64,000 bases of DNA. It comes from Selaginella tamariscina (taxonomy: Eukaryota; Streptophyta; Lycopodiopsida; Selaginellales; Selaginellaceae). A program made the position numbers and the translations under genes. Positions 53,504 through 64,000 of the stretch are shown here, piece after piece. The DNA lies in assembly GCA_003024785.1 (NCBI GenBank), contig PUQB01000031.1, positions 496,001 to 560,000 on the forward strand, given 5' to 3'. The notes under the pieces were generated by a model. The model had not been told where the DNA came from, did no database searches, and saw only the letters and a list, made by a program, of their open reading frames with translations. How positions within the stretch are numbered: the first letter of the stretch is position 1; every line of letters begins with the position of its first letter.

Positions 53504-54808
53504 TAATATATATATATATATATAAATATGTATAAACCCAATAATCAATTAAATGAAAATTGTGCACTGCTAATTTATTTTTTAATTCAATTAATCACTC
53601 TAGTGAAAAAGCAAAGTGATAATAATAATTAATGATGGGCATTATTTTAATTTACCATCGTCTCGTGTTGTTATGTTAAGTAATATTTAGATAAGTGAGT
53701 TAACTATAACAGAAATGACGATTTAAATAAGTAATTACTTTTGTTTAATTGATATTATAAAAATGTAATAAGAAATTTATAAAATGTGAAGTATCAATAT
53801 ATTTTTCATTTTATTAAATCATTGTTTAATTTTGATTTGATTTGATGTGTAATTACCATTTAAAAATAATGGTATTGTATATTTAAATTTTTATTAAATT
53901 AAAATTTAATTTTAATTTGATGTACAATTGCTAGCCTTTGGAAATTTACTACTTTAAAACTCTATATATTGCTTGCGTGCACCAACTCTTAATAAAACCC
54001 CTTACGGAATCCCCCTTGTTTAATTAATGTAACCCTTTGTGGTAAATTTATAAATATATCTTAATCAAAATTTTACCCCCTTAATGTAATATATAAAATA
54101 TATAATACAAAATTGAGCCCATATAGTATTTTTACATTTTATTTAAAATAAAGTCATTGAAACATACTGATGTTTTACCTCATGTTTTTAAAAGATATAT
54201 AAAATTTTTAATATTAATTTTTATTTGTAGTACTTAACTCTAAAACTTAATCAATTAATAAATAACAAATAATATAGTTATTTACAAGATTATTACATTT
54301 GCTAATATTTCTTATTTAATTGATTTCCTTTTAAATTCACTATATATATCGTTAATTGATTTAATTGATTCATTAATATCGTTTTATTCCATTTTAAATT
54401 CTTATAAGAATATATATTAAATTATAAATAAAGTGACTTGCTTACATCAAAAATTTATAGAAATATTAAAAGAAGTTTCTAACATAATTTTGTTCCATTT
54501 TAATTTATTTTTGATATTAATTAATTTTCGTGTTTGTTTATAATAAAAAATGTTACTAAAATTATTTATGATGTTATAAGTTTTAAATGTAACCTTGAGA
54601 ATTTATTATAATTTTTAAGATATATATATGCATATATTCCCCTAATATTCTCTCGTGGTATTCGCTTATATGTAATTCTTAATAATTACTTACAAAATAT
54701 ATCTGTCGAGTTATACTTACAATGTATAACTCAACAAAAGACATCCTATTATGAGCAAAGTAATGTCAAATAATACATAAATATATATAGTAAACTGTGC
54801 GTGCATGT

Positions 54809-54886
<78 letters not shown>

Positions 54887-55145
54887 CCAGGGACAAAATT
54901 CTTTTGATTGAGTACATCTGAACATCCAAAAAAGAATATACACACTCATCCCACTGGTCTTCCCAAGCTAATAACACAGGAATATTCAGAGACAGAGACA
55001 GTCAATACAAATACAAACCGGTCAGCTTTAACCTCCTGCTTTTTAAATACAAAAAAACAGGGGTGTCTCTAAATTAGACCTCGAAAAATAAGGGTGGACG
55101 AGATAAATTACACGGGGGAAGAAAGGGTAAAGGGTAAAAAAAAGA
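49216..55145. other. AT-rich intergenic DNA, 5.9 kb
   Basis: No gene is seen. It includes a diverged LTR fragment at 50640-50950 and (TA)n tracts near 50325-50375 and 53475-53525. A (TG)n(AG)n tract lies at 53056-53102 and a second at 54817-54883. 51000-52700 is A/T-rich and free of ORFs. The last 300 bp are the 3' flank of EAF1. Confidence 0.6.
50640..50950 (-). mobile_element. Diverged LTR fragment, related to the 17 kb LTR (fossil)
   Basis: Read on the minus strand it shares with 16940-17050 the ordered landmarks TAATTAGGTGTGCTAA, GGTGTTCTTCG-like and GGGTTGAATAACTTAGG. Only the 5' third of the LTR is recognisable. The fragment is much more diverged and AT-shifted than the plus-strand copy, so it is older. 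Confidence 0.5.
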
Positions 55146-55147
55146 CC

Positions 55148-57389
55148 TTATCTCGGTGAACTTGTTGATGTTATCGTTGATGATCCGCTAGCACCGCTTG
55201 TCGGCCTTTGTTGTGTTTGTTCTGCTGTCAAATATATGCACTATGTTAGTCATATACACGTATGTGTGTGTATAAATACTCATCATTTATATGTATGTAC
55301 GTTTATGTTTGTCTATATGTATATCTATAATGTATCTCCAAGTTATACTTTATATATGTATATCTATATATCCACACAATCATTAATATGTATGTATCTC
55401 CAAGTTACTATATGTATATCTATATATCTATAATGCATAGAGTACATATCCTACATATAATTACATGTTTACAGGTAACTTCGTATACAGGTATATCTGA
55501 AGATAAACAATACAGCATACAATATACATTACATATGCGTAATTTTTATGTACGTACCTGTACACCATACCAAGTACCGGAGCAGACTGACTCAAATTCC
55601 CACTCTGAAACGGTGGCATGACCGGAGCATTCGGCCTCGTGGGCCTCACAGAGCTCATATTCGTCGGAACCGGCACCGGGATATTCGCTGCCGTCGCCGG
55701 CATATTCGTCGGGACAGCGCTACTGCTACTACCCGCTTGTTGACTCGGCCGTTGACCGGCACCAGTCAACGTCCTCCCATTCGTCACCCCTAGCTTCGAC
55801 GGTTGACCCTGCTGACTGTACGAGTTCCCGTTCGGGACCGTACCGGAATTGGTCCTCGTCAGGTTGTACGGGCCCGGCTTCCACGAGTACGGCGACTGCA
55901 TATTCGTCTGTGTGTTCGTCGTCTTGACCGGCCCCGTTAAAGTCGACTGCAAGCTGGAGTTTGTCATCGTGTTGACAAGCTTGGTGGCCGGTTTCCGTTG
56001 ACTTTGACCCGGTTGACTCTGACCCTGACCATGGGATTGACCTTGACTAGACGGTCTCCGTTGTACGGAGCCCGGCTGCGGTTGTACGGAGCTCGTGCTC
56101 GGGGGAGGCGTGGAGGGAGCTGCAGGGACTGTTTGTGATGAACCAGCCTTTTTCTGTTGCTGTTGTTGTACTAAACTAGGTGTTGGACTTTGTGAATTAT
56201 TACTAGTTTGGCCCTGTTTAGCGGTGGTCGGTTGCTTACCTTGAGGGTTAAACGAGCTTCTTTGTGACTGCGATGAGCCCGGGGACTTGGTAGTTGTTGT
56301 TGGTTTACTACCGCCAGACTGGTCGTCTGCTGGCTTGTCCCTGACAGGCTTGTCGGCTGCTGGCTTGTTAACCGACCGGTTGTCGTTGTGCCGGTTTTAG
56401 TGCCCGCTTTGGAGACCTGCACCATCGATGATGTATTTATATGTATTAGTACATTATGTGTGTGCACAGAGACGTGTGTATGTATGCACAGTATATACGC
56501 GTAGCTAACACGACATACACAGACCATGCAGTCTATTTGACGAAGATATAGATATAAATATATAAAACTATATATAATATATATAACGTATTTAGGTATG
56601 TACATACATAAAGTCATACATGTACACCGCATGTATGCATACATCCATCCCAATATGTAAGATAGATAAAAGCCGACTAGACGTAAACATATGTAATAGG
56701 TACAGAGATATGGATACAATAGAGTATGCACAATCTACATGTGACGTAAAGTGCGTATATATTTTTTATTATGTGTACCTGAGGCTTATGCTGACTGGAA
56801 AGCTGACACGTCGGCTGCTGCTGTGGAGGCTGACCCGTCTGATGATTCGGAGACGATGGCAATTGCTGCTGCTGATTCATAAGCTGCTGCATAGACTGCT
56901 GCTGCTGATGTGGCTGCTGGGCTGGCTGGAACATTCTCTTTGCTGTTGCTGCTGTTGTCTTTCCTGTTGTTGTCTCTCATTGATATGTCGGACGGCTGCC
57001 AAGTAAGCTTGCTGCTGCTGTGCGTGTTGCTGCGGACTCAACTGTGGTGGCAGCTGATGTGGTGGCTGAGGTGTTTGTTGAGGTGGCTGCTGAGGTGGGA
57101 TAAAGGTCTGTGTTGGTGAAGACACCATTGGATGGTTTGAGGGCACGTTCATGTTTAAACTGTTCAGTGCAGTGGCTGCGTGGTGGTTACCTTGAGCTGC
57201 ATAGTGTTGTAGCTCCTGTATAAACTGTTGCTTTTGCTCCTCCGTGCATCTCCCCGACTGTCAAAATTTTGTTATGTTTGTGCTTCTAACATATACATTC
57301 TTATAAATAGATTCATAAATGCACATATTATATATATAATATTGAATACAGGCTATGACATATACTTGAACTATACATTGACAAAATTT

Positions 57390-57445
<56 letters not shown>

Positions 57446-58987
57446 GAGAGAGAGAGACTACCCATAGATATTATACATAAATTTCGGGATAATATGCATG
57501 TAACAGAACTGCAAGTTCATAGTATAATGCATATGTATGTGTAAATGTGTATGGAGATATGTATGTATATCTGTGCAAGTGGATCGCGCGCCCGCAAGCC
57601 TACCCGGATAAGTTGAGCCCCTTCCTTTATTCTCTTCATATACGTAGCAGCGGGACTGGGAATACCACCTCCAGGAGGAATCCCAACAATCCCAGGGGAT
57701 CCCGACATCATCCCGGACAATCCCGGCCTTGGTAACGACAATCCCCTGTTAAGTCCTATCAATCCCGATGCACTCCCAGACGGTAACATTGGTACTGCAC
57801 AGTCACTGGTGTTTGGCAAACCAGCCAATGGTAAACCACCGGTGCGTTTGCCTGTGATTGTAAGCTGCGCCCTGCTACCATCCGAGTGTAACGTAGTCTC
57901 TGCTCTTCTGCTGATAATGGCCGCATTGAAGCTGCCATTCTTTGTGCATCTCTGTAAATAAAACATATAGATAAGCAAATGCTGCATCATGTATGCATAT
58001 GTATATATACATATATACTATGTGTGTATGTGTGTTACATACAAATTGCAAAGCCGAACCTGTGCTTTTTGTTATATACCGACATATGTATGCATGTGTC
58101 ATGTGTGTGTATATGTAAGCATGTATATGCGTACCGTGCAGCAGCAGCGGCGTTCATCGCAGCAGAGCCAGGCGGAACAATAGGGCCGAGGTGAGATAAT
58201 AAAGGAAGCCCCCCAGAATTAGGCCGCATTCCATTAGCAGCTAATACGCCTGGTAAACCAAGTCCCGGTAATGCAAATCCATGTCCTGGCATTTCTCCAT
58301 TTGACATTGGAAGGTCACAAAAATCCAAAGGACTGTAATTTTAAAAAAAAAAGGATGGAACAATTAATATATACACCTATATAATATATGATATAATACA
58401 CTGATGCTAAGTACCAGATCATATATCCTACTTAACACACATCCAAGATACTATGAACAATGGTATATATCTATATATTTGAGTCTGCTTAGGTATATAT
58501 AAGCACAACATTTCTTGTGTATGTTTGTATGTATATATGTACATACGTATACATCATAGATACCTGTTTGTGGCATATTGAGGTACAGTATTTAAATGAG
58601 ATTGGTGAACAGGTAGGAGTTCCTGACTTTCCAAAGAATCGTTCTGCAAACACAAAAGACAGAATTATAAAACATGCGTAATATATACTATGAGTGTATA
58701 ATATATGCACGCTTGTATATACACAATATATACGAATCAAACTCCATATATTGAATTATACTCAATATAACCTGCTGCTGTTTGGACCGGTGATTTTGCA
58801 CAATATTTACAATGCGCTCTATATGCACTTTGACAGTGTCTTCTTCCATGGGCCCTTGTAAACGCTGTAATAGTACACGTGCACTTCCCTGCACCACAAT
58901 AAGTAAATATATATACAAAAGCTATATAAGGATTTATAATATACACAATATATATCATATAAAATTACATACATACATGTATGTGTA

Positions 58988-59047
<60 letters not shown>

Positions 59048-59135
59048 TATATATATTCTGCAATGACTTTAGCTGCGTCCACTATCACGCGTACAGTCTT
59101 CAATCTCTCTTAATATATACAAACAAGTGTCCTAT

Positions 59136-59174
<39 letters not shown>

Positions 59175-62100
59175 TTGGGAATTCCTGGTAAATGCTGGGA
59201 AGTGCCTGGGTCATCAAGGTTATCCCCATTCTCATTAGAGAGTCTATCTGCGAGAACCTTATGCCTTTCTTTACAGTCTTTCGGCTTGCGGAATATACCC
59301 TGCAAAACAATGTAATATTTGTATATTTCTAGCTTTAGTTTAAATATAAGGACAATACCTTTAGCTGAGAGCTAGAGCTAAGAACATCACTAACAAGTTC
59401 CCAGTTCGGGCCAAGGTCATGAACGAGTGCCAGAATTGCCTGCAAATAAGTTAAATAATAAAGTGAACAATAGTTATAATTTAATGTTTAATTATGTTAA
59501 GATTACCATGTAATTTCTAGGTATAATTCAACTTATCATATATATATGTGTGCGTGTGTGTGTGTGTACACACACACACATATACATATCCACACACATA
59601 TCTATTGTACATAGGTTTCAATTAAGGTGAATGTACAATGTTTAGTGTAAATAAACTGTAAATAAACTTACCTGATCCTCAATAGCTGACCAAGGAACGC
59701 CAACTCCTGGAGGATTCACCGATGACTGAACAAAATGTCCCTAATCAATAAGAATAACTATATTTTAACCAATAGACTTATGTAAAAGCATCACCTTACA
59801 TACATGATTTCATTGGCAATATACACTACACTATACACGTAATACATGACACGCGGACACATTATGGCAAAATTTAACTGTCACGAATATATACTCAATA
59901 TCCATGTTTATTACATACACACGCATTACACACGCACGTAGAATTAGGGTATTTAACAACACTCACGCACGCACACGCAGACGCACACAAACCTTGGAAG
60001 CTTTACTAGTTCGCCTTATCCTATCACGGGTGCTGTTTTGTCTCAAGAGTTTTGTATTCGGAGTTCCTGAAGAATTCTGCGTGGCAGATGGTCCATCTAA
60101 ATCAGGTGAATGCTTGGAAGATTTTAGCTTCTTTGTTGGTTGCATGCCAATTATCCCTTGTGATCCTGGTGTTCCGGGTGTATCTGCCAAATGAATCAAA
60201 CAGTATAAGATAGATATTATATGCTTATAGTACTTAGATATACTTATTACTATGTATGCAACATAACCAGATTTTGCACCCCAGACCAATGAACACATAT
60301 ACGCGCAACACACACAAACACTTGCACTTAGTATGAAGTTGTATATAGTACATAAAGCACGGGCACGCACACAACGCAATGCAATACAGGTGCAACTGAA
60401 ATAAAAGCTTACCAAGCTCAGACGACATTGGACTATATTGATCATTCTTCCGCTTCAGCTGCTCCTAGGAAAAAGGAAAGTTACATTAGTTTGATATCTA
60501 AATGCTAAAGCCCGTTCATGTGCGCGCACGTATACATACCTGTTGGAAGTGCTCATGGTGGCTGCTTTCTGCCTCGGTCTGCGGAGAAACCACGTTAAGA
60601 ATAAAAGAATGTGTATACAACTTCAAGATAATACAAACACACACATATGAGAGTGCAATAAGGAGGACCGAGTTTAAAAAATTCAAATGTAGTTTCTATA
60701 CAGTAAATGTGAGCTACATGTACATGATTTAAATACATAAGATGACAAAACATGTCAGGTATCTGTACTTAATATGCATGCTTTGTATGGTGTGGTGTGG
60801 TGCTATAGGAAGGTACGTGACATGTATGTTTGTGTACACACGCATATATGCACCTTGTAGTGAGAATTTGCATCATCGGAGTGGAATGCCTTGGTTCTTC
60901 TTCTTCTTTTTCAAAGAGAGAGCACCTTTCCTAGATGGACCAACGGAGTCACTTTCGGATATTCTGCTATCTGTTGGAATATTTAAGAAATCTTCCTGTT
61001 GAGAATTCGTTGAAGCAGATGAAGCTCTTTGCGCCCCCCTGGAGACAGCGTGTTGGAAGCTGCACGTTGTCGAGCAGCAACTGCTGAAGTTCTCATTCGT
61101 TTCGGGGGAATAACCCAAATGAGTTTGTTGCTAATAGAAAATTAATCGAGTGTTAAATAATATGGAATATATGTATTTAGACATGTAATTATATCTATAA
61201 ACACATTGCATAATATGTGTATAAAAACCTACCAACAGCGGGACGTTTTGCAGGGGATAAAGAACCTTGCGCATATCCTGGAATCTCCAGAGCTTTTGGA
61301 GTGTGTGACTTGAGTATCCTTTTCCTCTTCTTCTTAGAAATCGTAAGTTCACCTATAGAGTGTATACAAAATTACACATTAAATATATCATCTGTACTTA
61401 TGCAAGTACGATGCCAAAGTGTGTGTCGTACCTGGCATATAGTGTGTACCATATTCATCTTCAGCAATCTTTGAAGATCGTGAATCATCTCCAAAAAAGT
61501 CTAACTCTGAAGTAGCACATGTGGGTACTCTCTGTTCACCCAAACTATCTTGCAAATCTTCTCCTGTATACAGGAAAAGCAAAATGATGATATCCAGAAC
61601 ACACCATCTCTCTCTCCCCCCTCCCCCCCCCCCAACCCCCTCTCTCTCATGGAAATACGTACACTAACAAAGGAGTCCCAGTTTTTCTCAACTGAGAGAC
61701 GATAAGCCTCGAAAGCTCCAACAGGTACAATGAAGAACAAGCTTTCCTGAAACAGTATTAGGTCATATTAATTTTATCCTATACATAAGTAAGCTTTCCT
61801 GATATATATAATATTTCATCACACTAATTTTATCCTGTACATGGGCTTCTCTCTCTTACACACACTCTCGCGCACGCACATTACCTCAGCGAACTGCTCG
61901 AAACCCAGAAGTGAGTTTCTAGCTTTATCAGGCACTCTCATGAACTCCATATCATTAGATGCTCGTAATACATATTTCTGAAGAGCAGGAATATTCGCAG
62001 GAGCGTCTACTTCCATTGGGACAGCTTCGTTTTCGTTGTTCTCTTTCTTCTTCAAAGTACCTAATATGTATCACGATAGCATTACGTTCATATTCCGGTA

Positions 62101-64000
62101 TATATGTGATTATACATTAACACATGTATTATATGTATCGAGGAACGGATGTACATAGATAGGCATTACACATTGTACAGACCTTGTGGTTTCAATGTAT
62201 TTGAAGATTCCCAATACGCTTGGACCATATGAGCCAGCTTGTGTGCAATCCTTTTGTTATGTTTCTTCAATTCTTTAGCAGCATACTTCTTTTCTTGACA
62301 AGTTTTAAGAATGTCCATCGACAAACTTGTGCAGCAGCCGCTGTTTTCCACAGACGCTCCTGTACATATTATCCTAAGTATATACTGTCTAATATACAAT
62401 GATACTGGTTACAAGAGTGACACATACTAAAGCCTAGATATAAGTATATATACAAACAATCATAAATATTGCATATAAATCATAAACATTATATACTTTA
62501 TATGCACTTTAAGTAGTGATATAAACATGCTTACCTGCATGAAGTCATTAGCAAGCCAAGCCATTTCTTCAAGAACGAAGTCCCAATGAGATTTCCGTCT
62601 TGGAGGTTCTGTTCCAGACTTTCTCCTTGCCATCTCCGCAATCTGCTTCCTCGTAGCCTGCACGCACACACACACTATATACATACACCGAGATAAAAAC
62701 AATATCTGTATGTCTAGGATTCGTCCATGTACATATCAACTAATATACTTTGCTAAATTGCAAAACACATATATTTCACAGTGTATACAATTTACATGTT
62801 ATAAACCCTATGTATACATCTAAATTTTCTGACATACCTTGATATTTCCGCTTCTTCTAAAATCATGTCCTCGTGTGCTTTCCTCTCAGCAGCTGACATA
62901 CTTGCGTAATCCAGGCCTTTCTGCTTTGATCCGGGAATATTCTCTTTGAGAATATTTTCTTCTTCGGCCTTGGTAACAACCCCAAGTTTCCCATCCTGCT
63001 CATGGACATCTAGCTTTGCAAACTCCCGCCAACATTTCTGCTTTAACTATGCGTGTAAATGCTTGTGTGTGTGCACAACATTTACACGTATCCAAATACA
63101 CTTATACAAGCTTGCGTCATGTGTTTAAACTTCTCACAGTTTACATATATAGATATATACATCTATATCTAGTATGTATAAGAGACACACATAAACTCAC
63201 TGTATGTACAAATGTCCACTAATTGCACTATTTACGTAAAGTATAAAACACACACACAAGCAACATAATTTTCTTTTATGTGAAGGGATTCTAACACACC
63301 CCCGCGATTGTTCAATAAAATATCACTATATACTTACTCAGTTTCTTGAATCATGTTGCCATCCTGATGAAGATCCTTAGAACGTGAAATCGATATTCCG
63401 ATTTCTCGGCATCCGCAGACTGAAATCGACACATTGATGATTGATCGGCATCCAAGGAAACATTCTTCACAACATTCTCATAAATACTCTTTGGTGTATC
63501 TCCATTGCCAATATCGTCCTGTATATATATATATAAGTTAAGCACGTTAGTGTGTGTGTGTGTATCATACAATATCGTATTAGTTTTTAATATATATGTA
63601 CGATGCATTAGTATATACATCGTATATAAAATTATATTTTGTAACTACGTATAATATGTACGTACTTCACATTGGACACATACCTGTGTACATACTCTAC
63701 AGTTGTACGTGCCTACCGGTATGTGTATGTGTGTATTTATTGGTGTTAGCAAACGTACAAGAATATATACATATAGCTACAAATACATGTATATTATAAG
63801 TATGCCAATATGCGTGTGTATAATATATTGTATAGATGTATGTACATAAAGATAAAAACCTGCTGTTCTTTATGCAAACTGGCATCTATCAGCTTTTTCG
63901 TCGGCGTTTGACTCTTTTTCCCTTCATCATTCTCTCGGATATCCATGACAGGTCCATCGCTAATGACCCCGATGTTAAATCCCCAGCCATTCTCACGAAT
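55148..64000 (-). CDS. EAF1: EAF1-like NuA4 scaffold (HSA and SANT domains), 3' part, partial at window edge
   Basis: In plants EAF1A/B is the platform subunit of the NuA4 histone H4/H2A.Z acetyltransferase in the nucleus. About 22 minus-strand exons are visible and the 5' end lies beyond 64000. The HSA domain RKSHWDFVLEEMAWLANDF is at about 62537-62660, continuing with RLWKTAAAAQVCR and NKRIAHKLAHMVQAYWESS (62181-62359). Then come YVLRASNDMEF (61885-62055), nuclear-localisation-like SKKKRKRI and LSLKKKKK, and PPGVGVPWSAIEDQ. The SANT domain is ALVHDLGPNWELVSDVL (59360-59440) with FRKPKDCKERHKVL (59174-59299), then QRLQGPMEEDTVK (58770-58889). Gly/Pro/Ser-rich exons (58135-58330, 57604-57953) and Gln-rich exons (56779-57257, 55559-56419) follow, with a final exon 55224-55148 ending STITSTSSPR. 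A frame change in the exon at 62181-62359 (after AAAAQVCRW) and another near 63400 suggest indels or unseen splicing. Introns carry (CA)n/(CT)n or (TG)n/(AG)n tracts. Confidence 0.85.
56779..57257 (-). other. Glutamine-rich exon of EAF1
   Basis: The minus-strand exon is dominated by CAG/CAA codons with PQQPPQQTPQPPHQ- and QQQQ-type runs. Each strand and frame gives open reading frames (poly-Leu, poly-Ser/Ala) as an artefact of the CAG repeats. Gln-rich C-termini are normal for plant EAF1 and fit an activator-interaction role. Confidence 0.75.
57388..57460. repeat. (AG)n tract in EAF1 intron
   Basis: About 70 bp of nearly pure AG on the plus strand, that is (CT)n in the transcript, lies in the intron between the Gln-rich and Gly/Pro-rich exons. 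Similar (CT)n tracts on the plus strand lie at 58989-59012 and 59142-59172. Confidence 0.9.

Noticed and set aside
56620-57119. Poly-Leu and poly-Ser/Ala ORFs around 57 kb
   Set aside because: Alternative frames of CAG-rich DNA encoding the EAF1 glutamine-rich exon.

Overview
The window looks like nuclear DNA of a land plant, probably an angiosperm, with small to medium GT-AG introns. The evidence is a set of plant-type multi-exon genes: a PXPH-type phospholipase D zeta, a DUF3444-type DnaJ protein, a plant EAF1 (NuA4 scaffold) and a Sec23. Plant repeats are also present: an LTR with an initiator-Met tRNA primer site, a tRNA-derived SINE, a PIF/Harbinger relic and a Ty3-type element. Intergenic DNA is extremely AT-rich. 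Introns are loaded with (TG)n, (AG)n and (AT)n tracts, and the abundance of TG/CA tracts is unusual for a plant. The species cannot be named from the sequence.

Layout. 1-1.9 kb: exon-like pieces of an unrecognised gene. 1.9-3.7 kb: a decayed Harbinger transposase (minus). 4.5-5.4 kb: an acidic-repeat protein whose Dof-like zinc finger lies in an overlapping frame (minus). 6.27-6.68 kb: a second, shortened copy of the first 0.6 kb, ending exactly at a broken Ty3/gypsy fossil (6.7-11.5 kb) whose terminal repeats are partly inverted relative to each other. 11.5-24 kb: AT-rich desert with a recurring repeat family, SINE copies, a 0.3 kb tandem repeat, an isolated LTR and a decayed copy of the 33 kb gene pair. 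24.1-27.9 kb: an N-terminally truncated, frameshifted PLD zeta (plus). 29.2-30.3 kb: a decayed quinone oxidoreductase gene (minus). 32.3-34.5 kb: a head-to-head pair of apparently intact but unrecognised genes (194 and 339 aa) sharing a roughly 110 bp promoter with palindromic telo-boxes and a 31 bp direct repeat. 35.5-37.4 kb: repeats, including a 1.2 kb duplicate of the PLD upstream region.

38.2-64 kb is the gene-rich part, all on the minus strand: DnaJ/DUF3444 (780 aa, intact across four coding exons, with an upstream region full of repeated leader-like units), Sec23 (8 exons, conserved but with a few single-base frame offsets), a 6 kb AT-rich gap, and EAF1, which runs off the right edge. 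These genes are ordinary housekeeping functions (chaperone, COPII coat, NuA4 histone acetyltransferase scaffold) and do not form a pathway together.

The features most worth a second look are the divergent gene pair at 32.3-34.5 kb and its degraded copy near 22 kb, the PLD zeta relic that keeps both HKD motifs, the leader-repeat array upstream of the DnaJ gene, and the inverted LTR segment of the Ty3 fossil.
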